Assembly: GCA_015698045.1 (NCBI GenBank)
Contig: BLAL01000043.1
Location: 1,798,001-1,862,000, forward strand
DNA from: Rhizophagus clarus
Taxonomy: Eukaryota; Glomeromycota; Glomeromycetes; Glomerales; Glomeraceae
Length of the DNA: 64,000 bases
Direction: 5' to 3'
Made by a program: the position numbers and the translations under genes. Under the pieces are notes generated by a model that was not told the DNA's origin, made no database searches, and was given only the letters and a program-made list of their open reading frames with translations. Of the stretch, positions 42,416 to 53,612 are shown one piece after another. The stretch's first letter is position 1. Each line of letters starts with the position of its first letter.

Positions 42416-44003
42416 TGCGAAAAAAGGGCCAATAATCGCAATTTTGGTGGCATGGCGGATATGAGCGACTGGTTTATCATGAAAGATCCAGTAGAGCATC
42501 ATCAAAAGGCTTTGGAATGGCGACGATACAAATCTAACACAGAAAGAGAGAGATTCGTCAAGGTGAATGGCGTAAGGTGGTCTGAAATATTAAGACTCTC
42601 GTATTTTAATCTGATTCAGTTTGTTGTTATAGATCTGATGTACTGCCTTTTTCTAGGAATCGCAAAATGGATAACAAAACGAATATGGATCGATGAAGAT
42701 GTATTAACAGAAAAAGCTCTTCAATCAATTTAAAAGAAAATGAGCGAATTTAAACTACCATCAGATTTGGAACGAATTCCTGGTAAAATCCATTGCGGTG
42801 AAGGTTTTTCTAACTTTACCGCTGACCAATGGCACAACTTTTTCCTAATATACGCCACTGTTGTGTTATGGAATCATCTTCCAAATAAAGATCGCAAAAT
42901 TCTTATGTATTTTGTAAGAGTTTGTATGATTTTGGTTAGACGAATTGTGGAGATTAACGATATAAAAGAAGCCCATGAACTTTTAGTAAAGATAATTAAA
43001 TTGATCGAAGAGCATTATGGCGAATTAAAAATAATGCCAAACCTCCACCTATCATTACATCTATGTGAGTGTTCTTATGATTACGGACTTCTGTATTCAT
43101 TCTGGTGCTTTAGCTTTGAACGAATGAATGGCGTATTAGGTAATTCAAATTTAAATTCATTTGCTGTATCAATTTTTCGAATTATATTATTCCATTAAGC
43201 AAAGATTAATAATAAAATATTTATTAGGATCGTTACCTAATAGCCACCACCAAATTGAATCTGAACTAATGCGTCGATTGATGACTGAAACACAAATAAA
43301 CGATATTATCAGCTCAAGTTCAGAAGTAATTGGCATCGAATTACTCAATAAACGACCTTCTGTCAGTTTTCTTTTCAAATTTCCAATAAATGAAATGTAT
43401 CAATTTTTGATAAATTCCAGAAATATATTGGAATCACCAATTACTGGTTGCGAGGAATTTCCGGGTATATTTTTAGCACTGTGATCTGAAGATATTCGTC
43501 TTGATGAACAAATCTACGATTTACTTATTGAATATTATAAGGATACATACGTAGATTCTATATTCAAAAAACCGTTTACAGAAAATTTACCCAATTTAAC
43601 GATCGTTATCAACAAAGCGAATCGATATGGAAGATGTCAAATCAGTGCAGAAATTTTTGGATCTGCTGCTGCAACACGACATATTAAGAGCTCATTTGTC
43701 TTAGCTAAATTTGTTAATCGTGATGGGAATAGCGTCGATACTTACCCAGGTCAAATCCAATTTTTTTTCGAACATAGCGTTCATTTATCCTCCCATAATT
43801 TGACACACAAATTGGCTTACATCAAATGGTACAAACTGGCAAATTTGACATTCCGATTCCATTTCAGTATTGACGATAATGTCAAAACTTGTAACGTCGA
43901 ATTATGGGAAGATAGTTTCTATTTGAGCAGTAGAGACAATATAATCCCAATACACAACATTTTAGGTCAATTTATACCTGTAAAATACAAAAAATCAGAT
44001 TGA
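42416..44003 (+). pseudogene. tnp2: Tnp2-type CACTA transposase, 3' part beyond the nested insertion
   Basis: Right of the nested element the frame resumes (CEKRANNRNFGGMADMSDWF), continues through DLMYCLFLGIAKW, RIPGKIHCGEGFSNFTADQW and the HLSLHLCE...SFERMNGVLGNSN region, and ends with the CNVELWEDSFYLSSRDNIIP segment seen at the C-terminus of fungal CACTA transposases. Decay includes a TAA at 42731-42733 (context suggests Gln), a frame change near 43165-43190 and a TGA at 43482-43484. After the transposase come ~400 bp of AT-rich and subterminal sequence up to the terminus at 44398. Confidence 0.8.
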
Positions 44004-44398
44004 TCTAATGCCAGAGAATATTTAGCCATTATTCCTATAAATAGAAAGTTCCATTTGCGTTGATTTAATATAACATTTATACTAGTCTGAATTGTTTAAA
44101 CATTTTTTAACAAATATTGTATCATTGTTTTTTATTATACTTAATAATATTAATATAGTAAATATATTATAACCATTATTTAATATAGAAAAGTGAATAC
44201 AATTCGGCCATTATTCGTGTGAGGCTGAACATAGTTAAATTTTTATTATATGCAATTTGACCATCATTCGGCTGGATCGAATCAGAGTCGAATATAGATT
44301 GAATTGCATATCATTACTAATTTAGGTCAATTTTTTTAAAAATTGGCTGAATCTAGGCTGGATTTTTTGGAGGCCGAATATTCCTTTTTCGACTAGTG

Positions 44399-45572
44399 AT
44401 AGCTGAAATGATTTTAACCTGGATATCTTCAAAAGTCAAAAAGACTAAAATTACCATCATAGTCATGTGATTTTATAGTAAACAATAATATTGAAATTCA
44501 AAGTTAATGATCTCTGCATTTAGTAATCCAACTTTATGATTTTTATATGGTTAGATTCAGCTTATCGAGAAAATTCTAATGATATGTGTTGCATATTTAT
44601 AACATCAATATTGACAAAGTTATTCATGTTTAAAATTTAATATTAAATTATAATTATGTAATTTTGATTATTTTGACTTTAATTTTAACTTTTGACCTTT
44701 TCAAGTTAAAATATTTTGACTTTTGGATTTTTAACTTCATATATAGTCTCATATTTAATAAATATGTGTAAAATTTTATTTATATAATCATACAAATCAT
44801 ATAATTTAATAATATAATTAATAAGATATGTATTATACTAATATGAATACCATTCAAATTATTTTATGTAAATTCCAAATTAATTTATACATTTTAATTA
44901 CCATAATTTCCAAATCCCAAATATATAAATTGCAAAATTTATATACAGTATATAATTAGTACTCTGCTGAACGAGACAAGTTGAGTCAATTATTAAGCAA
45001 AATCGTACTCAACTTAAAAAATCAAGTCAAGTCAAGTTAAAATAATAATATTTTTAGACTTGACTTGACTCAATTCATAAAAAATAAAAACTCAGATCGA
45101 CCCAATTTGACTCAATTATACTCAAGTTAATAAAAAAAATGTCAAAAAAACATTTTTATTATATTTTATTAATCTATTTAATTAAAAAAGTTTCACAACA
45201 TTTTTAACAGTATTGCAAAACATTTCTATTACATATAAAAAATGTTTATCAAGACATTTTTAATGGTATTATTAATAAAAATATTGCGAAATGTTTTTAT
45301 TAATATAAAAAAAATGTTTTTTACAATATTTTTAATATAAATGTTGTGAGACATTTTTATTACAAAAAAAAAGTTATTCACACTAATTTTTAACAGTTTT
45401 ATCGCCATTTTCAAAATGATATATGTGATCAATAACCATGTAAAATTTTGAAATCCCATTAAGAATACTGAAATGATCAACATTACGTACATGATCAATA
45501 TTATGATCAAATATTAATTAAAAAATTTAATAATTCATATTTTTATTCAAAGACGCATTTAATTTGACACAA
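44399..45572. other. AT-rich intergenic DNA with a degenerate palindromic tandem repeat
   Basis: No gene is supported. TCAAGTCAAGTCAAGTTAA occurs near 45027, and between about 45130 and 45400 degenerate units of AAAAATGTTTT / AAAACATTTTT alternate, each nearly self-complementary. A minus-strand open stretch over this block is translated repeat, not a gene. Confidence 0.5.
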
Positions 45573-47140
45573 TGACTCTTAAACAATACCTGTTTGGGTT
45601 GCAAAAAATGTCTCTATTGTGAAAGTGAACTCAGTATCTGGAAGAGAATATGTTTATGTGATAAACAGTGAAACCTGGTAAAACCAACTGAACTGATAAA
45701 GTAAAGGTTGTATATCCATGAGTTTCAACACCTAATTTATTGCCAAAACAACTTGAATATATCCAAGAATGTATTACTCATTTTGAATATTCCTTAGACC
45801 TTAATATCAAGTTTAAATTTACATTTTGTTCTGCTTGCAATAGTGTGTTTCAAAAAAAAAAATATTAATACAACTACAACTAATTCGAATGATGCTAAGT
45901 CAAGTGATGCTAAGTCAAGTGAAGCTGATCCAAGTAAAACTAATTTGAATAATACTAATTCAAGCGAAACTGATTTGAATAATTCAAATGTAGATAATAT
46001 GTCAAATATAAATAGCATTGACTTAACTGAACTTAATGAAAGTGAAAAACTTGAAGCAGATCAAGTTATTTTCTTCAACTTAATAATTAAACTTTTTACC
46101 AGTCCTACATTACTATCTAAGTGATTAAAAATAAAAATATCATCAATAGACAATATTCTTGCTGATGTTCACCATTATGTTGTGAAACTAACTGGAGACA
46201 AAGAGATCATGTTTTCAGATTATTTAGTTTTGTTTAAACCAGAAAAGTCTACAGGAGTTGGAGCGCAATTAGTTGATTTACAAGATTATAAAAGATTTAT
46301 CTCTGATTACAAGAAATTATTAGATAAAAATAAAAATATGGTTATTTTTATATCTTTGAAAAAGGAGAAAAAGCGAAAGCAAAAGGTAAAGTTATCTATT
46401 TACTGTATAAAATAAATTTTGAATTATTATGCTTATATGCTTATTTTCTAGAAAATGTCTGATTCTGAAGAATTAGAAAATAAGAACATCAAATTACGCA
46501 AAAAGAAAAATTTGGCTCCAAAATTGGATAATTTTTCTGCAATTTTGCAAGAAGAAGGATATATAATTTGTGAATTAAGGGATCAATATGAATGTAGCTG
46601 GCATAATTCATCATATTTTGTTGATGATGGAAGGCATATAAAACTTACTGCAATGCATCTTCAATGCTAGGCAAAAGAAATTGTAATTTTCTTTATCAAT
46701 TATGTATTTTATTATCAACAAAGAGAATTATTAAGTTATTTTATTTTATTTTCAGATTAGAGGCATTACAGATAATATCCAACCGCCAGATTTGCTTATT
46801 TTTTTTACAAACTAATAGTACTAAAGATAATTCTATACATCTATAATTTCAAACTCTAATCCTAATACGACACCAATGTTTTTTGCTATTACATCTCAAA
46901 TGGTTCCTTTTGCACAAAATTCAAGTGCAAGCAGTTCTTCAATTTTATTATTATCTTTACCAAAACAAGCAATATGTTCTCTTGATGAATTTTTTGCTAG
47001 ATTTGATGAATCAAACAGTATTAGAGAATTAGTGCAATTCAAAAATATATTTGAAGATGAACAGATTACTGTGAATCAAATTCATGATCTTACTGATGCT
47101 GAATTCGATCAATTAGGAGTAAAAAAAATTGGGTAGTGTA
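45573..47140 (+). pseudogene. Decayed SAM-domain gene of a repeated family
   Basis: A succession of plus-strand fragments in changing frames: a start-like region at 45573, a Ser/Asn/Thr-rich acidic stretch (45843-46124), KLTGDKEIMFSDYLVLFKPE (46182-46415), a segment with CELRDQYECSWHN...LTAMHLQ (46455-46670) and a SAM-like helical bundle (SLDEFFARFDESNSIRELVQ ... LTDAEFDQLGVKKIGW, to about 47140). The order matches, from memory, a multicopy family in arbuscular mycorrhizal fungi that ends in a SAM domain. Numerous stops and frame changes separate the parts, and genuine introns may account for one or two gaps (for example GTAAAG at 46386 to TAG before 46455). Function unknown. Confidence 0.45.
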
Positions 47141-47389
47141 AAGTGTTTAGAACTGCTGCAAAACATTACAAATAAAGTAATGGTTTTACAATTATTTAGT
47201 GTTTATAGTAATATAATAATGCACTATGATGTATTTGCAATATATTAAATATGCAAAATAAACTAATAAAATCTATAATTAGTAATGTGAATAATTTTTA
47301 CATAAAATAATATTGCGAAATAATTGAAAATTTTATTATTTTTAAATTTTTCTATGATACTAAATTTAGCATAATTACTTACATATAAA

Positions 47390-48059
47390 TTGAATCTTTA
47401 AAAAAATTTTTGGCCATTTGTAAAGTAATTTGAGAACATGCTACTAAAAGAGGATATATGGGATCACTACACAATTGAACAAAATCTTTATGTCTTTTTA
47501 AAAATGATTTTATAACAGAAAAATAAGTTTCAATGGAGGGTTAAAATCAGGGAAATAGGAGGGTATAAATTCAACACGGCCTCTAAATGCCTTAATATAT
47601 TCTATAAGATCCTGATCATGATGAATTCTTGTATTATCAAATACGAAAACATTTTGTTCTGCAGGGTAAGAATTCATTTGAGATACCTAGCATAAAAGAA
47701 AAAAAAGTGTAAATAATAATAATATAATAAAAATTTCATAATTTAAATTAACATACTACATTTAAAATAACAAATTCCTTAAATTTATCTTTTGTGCAAC
47801 TCCCTTCCATTATATCTATAGCAATAATACCTTGTAAAGATAAAGCAGGTAATATTGTATACCTTATTTTACGCATAAATACATTTTTTTTAATTGCGAA
47901 AGTATTCTTTAAAGAATAACCATATCTACGAAATAAAGTACATTCATCTTTAGAGACTTTATCTAAAAATATAAGCTGTTCAGGCTTATAATCACGACCA
48001 ACTTTTGCAATGAATATGCTTCTAAGAAGCTCATTTCGTTCACAAGCTGCTTGATGCAA
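47390..48059 (-). pseudogene. Tc1/mariner-IS630-type DDE transposase relic
   Basis: The minus strand encodes LIFLDKVSKDECTLFRRYGY, then a break with intron-like borders (about 47695-47755), then FVFDNTRIHHDQDLIEYIKA and VEFIPSYFPDFNP. These are the second and later motifs of DDE_3/IS630-type fungal transposases. The final Glu (PSIETYFSVIKSFLKRHKDF) is read only in a shifted frame after FNP, so a one-base frame change lies near 47537. Only the C-terminal two thirds of the catalytic domain are seen; terminal inverted repeats were not found. It is a dead fragment. Confidence 0.7.
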
Positions 48060-48139
48060 CTATATAAAAGTAAAAATGTTAGAAATAAAAAAATTTATTA
48101 CAAAATACATAATTTATATAATTTACATCAGGAAATTTT

Positions 48140-48750
48140 ATAGGGCGAAAAATTGCGTAAGTTTACGATTTTGTAAGTTTACGAAAGTTTATGGCATAAT
48201 ATTTCGAAAAATTTCGAAATATTACATAAGTTTACAATTTCGTAAGATTTATGTGATATTACGGTCAAAATATTACGCAAGTTTTCAATATCGTAAGATT
48301 TACGCAATATTACGGTCAAAATATTACGCAAGTTTTCAATATCGTAAGATTTATGCAATATTACGGTCAAAATATTTCGAAAATTTACGAGACTGTAAAC
48401 CTGCGTAATATTACAGTTGAAATATTTCGAAAATTTACAAAACTGTAAACCTGCGTAATATTACGGTCAAAATATTCTGCAAATTTACGAAACTGTAAAC
48501 TTGCGTAATATTACGGTTGAAATATTTCGAAAATTTACAAAACTGTAAACCTGCGTAATATTACGATTAAAATATTTCGAAAATTTACGAGATTGTAAAC
48601 CTGCGTAATATTACGATTAAAATATTTCAAAATTTTACGAGATTGTAAACCTGCGTAATATTACGGTTAAAATATTTTGAAAATTTACGAGACTGTAAAC
48701 CTGCGTAATATTACGGTTAAAATATTTCAAAAATTTAATATTACGTTAAA
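48140..48750. repeat. Minisatellite, 50-bp unit, about twelve copies
   Basis: Tandem 50-base units of the form CCTGCGTAATATTACGGTTA, then AAATATTTCGAAAATTTACG, then AGACTGTAAA. The first copies, up to about 48380, are more divergent. Each unit contains CGTAATATTACG, a perfect palindrome, and a TTCGAA palindrome. The end of the window (about 63980-64000) shows a similar GCGAAATATTACG motif. Confidence 0.85.
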
Positions 48751-49299
48751 GCTGCGTATGCAGTAGAACGTATACAAGGGGCATGTGATACTATTGAATA
48801 ATCAAAAATAATATAAACACCTTTTCTTTTATATAAACACCTTTTTTTTTAAGTTTGGGAAAACAAATTTATTTTTATTTACGAATTTTTTATCATTTAC
48901 AATTTTTATGTTAAAATTAAAGTAAATTCTAATTTTTATTATAACTTAATAACACAGGTCGAATGGAGTCAAATCGGTCATCAATCGGTCATGTGACTGA
49001 TTGGTAACTGATTGGATACCTATTGATGACTGATTCTTTCAATAGGTCATCAATCAGGTATAAATTCCAAATCGGTTATCAACTGGTCATATGACTGATT
49101 GATGACTGATTGGTGTACGGTTGAATTTACCAGTTATCAATAGGTTACCAATCGACTATATCAGATTGATGACCGATTGGTTGCTAATTGGCTTATTATA
49201 TATTAGCGGATTTTTTAGATTTTTTCAATAATGTCGTTTTAAAATATTTAATTTATAAACCATTTTAAAACTCTAAACTCTGATAGAAATTTTTTTTTG

Positions 49300-51790
49300 A
49301 TAGATTTTCTAAGATTCATATAGGATATTTTTGATAAATAGAGATATTTTTATTTTTTGAGATTTCTAAAAGTTTGTATGGAAAGAGTTTATATGGGATA
49401 TCTGATAAAAAATTTTTTTTATTTTCTAAGAGTTCGTATGGAAAGAGTTCATATGGGGATATCTGATAGAAAAATTTTTTTTAAGAGATTTTCTAAGAGT
49501 TCATATGGGAAAGGTTTGTTGGATATCTTTGATAGAAAATTTTTTTTAAGAGATTCTCTAAGAGTTCGTATGGGAAGAGTTTGTATGGGATATCTGATAG
49601 AAAATTTTTTTGCGAAATTTTTTGAGTTCGTATGAGAAGGGTTCGTGTAGGATATCTGATAGGAAATATTTTTTTTGAGAGATTTTCTAAGAGTTCGTAT
49701 GGGAAGGGTCGTATGGATTCTTTGTTAGAAAATTATTTTTATAGATTTTCTAAGAATTCGTAAAGGAACAGTTCGTATGGGATATTTTGATAAAGATTTT
49801 CCAAGTGTTCATATGGAAAAAGGTTCATATGGGATGTCTTTGATAGAAAATTTTTTTTAAGATTTTCTAGTGTGGGAAGAGTTCGTATGGGATATCTGGT
49901 AGAAAATTTTTTTTGAGAGATTTTCTAAGAGTTCATATGGAAAGAGTTCGCATGGGATTCTTTGATAGAAAAGTTGTTTTTTAAGAGATTTTCTAAGAGT
50001 TCATATGGAAAGAGTTCGTATGGGATATCTGATAGAAAAATTTTTCTTAAGAGATTTTCTAAGAGTTCATATGGAAGGGTTCGTATGGGATTCTTTGATA
50101 GAAAATTTTTTTGAGAGAGATTTTCTTAGAGTTCGTGTGGGAAGAGTTCGTATGGGATATTTTAATAAAGATTTTCCAAGTGTTCATATAGTAGGGGGTT
50201 CGTATGGGATATCTTTGATAGAAAATTTTTTTTAAGAGATTTTCTAAGAGTTCGTATTGGAAGAGTTCGTATGGGATATCTGATAGAAAATTTTTTGTGA
50301 AATTTTTTAGGTTCATATGGAAAGGATTCGCATGGGATTCTTTGATAGAAAATTTTTTTGAGAGAGATTTCTAAAAGTTCATATGGGAAGAGTTCGTATG
50401 GGATATCTGATAGGAAATTTTTTTTTGAGATTTCCTAAGATTCGTATAGGATATTTTTGATAAATAGATTTTTTTTTTTATTTCTAAGAGTTCGTATGGG
50501 ATATCTGATAGAAAAATTTTTCTTAAGAGATTTTCTAAGAGTTCATATGGAAAGGGTTTGTATGGGATTCTTTGATAGAAAATTTTCTTAAGAGATTTTC
50601 TAAGAGTTCATGTGGGAAGAGTTCGTATGGGATATCTGATAGAAAAATTTTTCTTAAGAGATTTTCTATGGAAGGGTTCGTATGGGATTCTTTGATAGAA
50701 AATTTTTTTTAAGTGATTTTCTAAGAGTTCGTATTGGAAGAGTTCGTATGGGATGTCTGATAGAAAATTTTTTTGTGAAATTTTTTAGGGTTCATATGGA
50801 AAGGATTCGCATGGGATTCTTTGATAGAAAATTTTTTTGAGAGAGATTTCTAAAAGTTCATATGGGAAGTGTTCGTATGGGATATCTGATAGGAAATTTT
50901 TTTTTGAGATTTCCTAAGATTCGTATAGGATATTTTTGATAAATAGATTTTTTTTTATTTCTAAGAGTTCGTATGGGATATCTGATAGTAAAATTTTTCT
51001 TAAGAGATTTTCTAAGAGTTCATATGGAAAGGGTTCGTATGGGATTCTTTGATAGAAAATTTTTTTTAAGAGATTTTCTAAGAGTTCGTATTGGAAGAAT
51101 TCATATGGGATATTTGATAGAAAAATTTTTCTTAAGAGATTTTCTAAGAGTTCATATGGAAGGGTTCGTATGGGATTCTTTGATAGAAAATTTTCTTAAG
51201 AGATTTTCTAAGAGTTCATATGGAAAGGGTTCGTATGGGATTCTTTGATAGAAAATTTTTTAAGAGATTTTCTTAGAGTCCGTGTGGGAAGAGTTCGTAT
51301 GGGATATTTTAATAAAGATTTTCCAGTTGTTCATATAGTAGGGTGTTCGTATGGGATATCTTTGATAGAAAATTTTTTTTAAGAGATTTTCTAAGAGTTT
51401 GTATTGGAAGAGTTCGTATGGGATATCTGATAGGAAATTTTTTTGTGAAATTTTTTAGGGTTCATATGGAAAGGATTCGCATGGGATTCTTTGATAGAAA
51501 ATTTTTTTTAAGAGATTTTCTAAGAGTTCGTATTGGAAGAGTTCGTATGGGATATCTGATAGGAAATTTTTTTGTGAAATTTTTTAGGGTTCATATGGAA
51601 AGGATTCGCATGGGATTTTTTGATAGAAAATTTTTTTGAGAGAGATTTCTAAAAGTTCATATGGGAAGAGTTCGTATGGGATATCTGATAGGAAAATTTT
51701 TTTTTGAGATTTCCTAAGATTCGTATAGGATATTTTTGATAAATAGATTTTTTTTTTTGAGGTTTCCTAAGAGTTTGTATGAAATATTTT
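49300..51790. repeat. Large tandem array, ~65-bp unit with higher-order structure
   Basis: About 2.5 kb of units built from AGAGATTTTCTAAGAGTTC, GTATGGGAAGAGTTC and GTATGGGATATCTGATAGAA followed by a T run. Several unit variants recur in order, for example the series ending TTTTTAGGGTTCATATGGAA, AGGATTCGCATGGGATTC, then TTTTGATAAATAGA, seen near 50290-50480, 50770-50960 and 51440-51750. That indicates higher-order duplication. Open frames across it are translated repeat. Confidence 0.88.
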
Positions 51791-52214
51791 TAATAGAGGA
51801 TTTTTTTAGATTTCATAACATTTTAAAAAAACAATACACTTTTTATTAAATTTATTTTAAATAAGTTAATATTATTAAAAAAATTAGGTATCCGAAAAGT
51901 CCAAGGCAAATTATAATATATGACTATATGAGATGAAAAATTACAACTAACGATAGTAGGTTTTCAATTTATCTATTATTAACCAATCAAAATTCGGTCT
52001 GATCTTATGCACGTGACCTGATCTTAACATGCATATAAATAACCAAACGCGACTCTGTTTATTTTTCAAAAATCATACACCCTTTCTTTTCTGTTTTCTT
52101 CTTACTCTCATTACATTTTACAGGTATATTAATTATTGTATTTTTGCCATTAAATTTATGGTAATGATTACTGACTATATTTTATTTTATAATATTAACT
52201 TTACCTTTTTTTAA

Positions 52215-52461
52215 TATTACTAATGTTATTCTTTTTTTTCATATTTTACTAACATCATCACGTATTTTTCTTTTTTTTTTTTTTTATAAATTTTATCAAA
52301 CTCTTCATAATACTAACTTTTTGTATTTGTGTATTTTATTATTACTAATGTTATTCTTTTTTTTTTATATTTTACTAACATCATCACGTATTTTTCTTTT
52401 TTTTTTTTATACATTTTATCAAACTCTTCATAATACTAACTTTTTGTATTTGTGTATTTTA
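52215..52461. repeat. Direct duplication, ~126 bp
   Basis: The block from about 52215 (ACTAATGTTATTC..., ACTAACATCATCACG, CAAACTCTTCATAATAC, TTTTGTATTTGTGTA) is repeated almost exactly from about 52341. It differs mainly in T-run length. Confidence 0.8.
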
Positions 52462-52664
52462 TTATAATTATTACTAACTTTTTATATTTACGCTTTACTA
52501 TTTATTTATTAAATATTACTAACTTTATTAGTCATATACTAACATATTATTATAATAAATGTTTTTATTTTAAATACTTATCTGTTATTAATATAAATAA
52601 AGATACTATGTGTTTTATTATGTGCTATAATAAATTTTATTATTCATTATATTATTCTACAAAA

Positions 52665-53290
52665 ATTGGTCATTCGACCATCAATTGACCATAATTGACC
52701 ATCATTTGACCACATAATTTGACCACATAAATTGACCATAAATTGACCATAAATTGACCATAAATTGACCATAAATTGACCATAAATTGGCCATAAATTG
52801 ACCATAAATTGACCTTAATTTGACCTTAATTTGACCTTAATTTGACCTTAATTTGACCTTAATTTGACCTTAATTTGACCTCCTTAATTTGACCATAATT
52901 CGACCATAATTTGACCTTAATTTGACCTTAATTCGACCTTAATTCGACCATAATTTTGACCATAATTCGACCATAATTCGACCATAATTCGACCATAATT
53001 TGACCTTAATTTGACCTTAATTTGACCTTAAATTTGACCTTAATTTGACCTTAATTTGACCTTAATTTGACCTTAATTTGACCTTAATTTGACCTTAATT
53101 TGACCTTAATTTGACCTTAAATTTGACCTTAATTTGACCTTAAATTTGACCTTAATTTGACCTTAATTCGACCATAATTCGACCATAATTTGACCATAAT
53201 TCGACCATTTGACCATATTTTGACCATTAATCGACCATCAATCGACCATCAATCGACCATCAATCGACCATCAATCGACCATCAGTTGAC
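52665..53290. repeat. Short-word tandem array (TTGACCATAAA / TTGACCTTAAT / TCGACCATAAT)
   Basis: More than fifty head-to-tail copies of 11-12-base words around (T/A)TTGACC(A/T)TAA. Variants are grouped in blocks: CCATAAA first, then CCTTAAT, then TCGACCAT toward the right end. It adjoins the right terminal repeat of the 4.49-kb element. Confidence 0.9.
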
Positions 53291-53612
53291 CATCAATCGG
53301 CCTGCCCGATTGATGACGGATTTTGGCGGAAATCGGCTATCAATCGGCCACCCGATTGAATACTTATTGAATCAATCAGTTATCAATAAGATACCCGATT
53401 GATAGCTGATTGGTGACTGATTTGCCACCATTCGACCTGTGTAAAAAAATACACATTTGATACTTGTTCGCTACTATTTTATAAAATAGTACCCAGGCTG
53501 TACAGCGTGGACGTCAGTATCAGTCACAGCCCAAAAAAACGTGAGTCTCCAGCCGATATTTGGTACAGACTGAGCCTAGCTACTCACTTAATAAATAAAA
53601 AAATAAAAATAA

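Larger units (their letters stand above)
22783..44398 (+). mobile_element. CACTA/EnSpm DNA transposon, 21.6 kb including a nested insertion
   Basis: The left end reads TACTAGTCGAAAAAG and the right end, on the opposite strand, CACTAGTCGAAAAAG: matching ends with one C/T change. The flanks carry the 3-base duplication ATA (22780-22782 and 44399-44401), the hallmark of CACTA elements. Subterminal zones carry repeated AGGTCGAAT-like motifs (near 22821, 22832, 23023, 23044, and variants near 44270-44310). Inside are two divergent genes: a Tnp2-type transposase (+), and a second repeat-containing gene (-). Without the nested element (27948-42415) it would be about 7.1 kb. Both genes carry stops or frame changes, so it is non-functional by itself. 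It lies 1.2 kb downstream of GSH1. Confidence 0.85.
48953..53441. mobile_element. Non-autonomous CACTA-like element (4.49 kb) packed with tandem arrays
   Basis: The ends are CACAGGTCGAATGG at the left and its complement at the right, extending with changes through CAAATCgGTCAtCAATCgG, and flanked by a 3-base duplication TAA (48950-48952 and 53442-53444). A CAC start plus a 3-bp duplication fits the CMC/CACTA group, and the AGGTCGAAT motif also recurs in the subterminal zones of the nearby 21.6-kb CACTA element. Subterminal stretches repeat GACTGATTGG-like words. Inside lie a ~65-bp-unit array (49300-51790), an AT-rich stretch with a CCAAT/TATA-like region (51960-52040), a duplicated ~126-bp segment, and a GACC-word array (52665-53290). 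No transposase was found. Confidence 0.65.

Noticed and set aside
49357-51639. Several open frames with repeated RVRMGYLIE-like peptides
   Set aside because: They are translations of the ~65-bp tandem array, without a start context or conservation beyond the repeat itself.
52665-53290. CRISPR-like appearance of regularly spaced short repeats
   Set aside because: The units are head-to-tail with no unique spacers, and the genome is eukaryotic.
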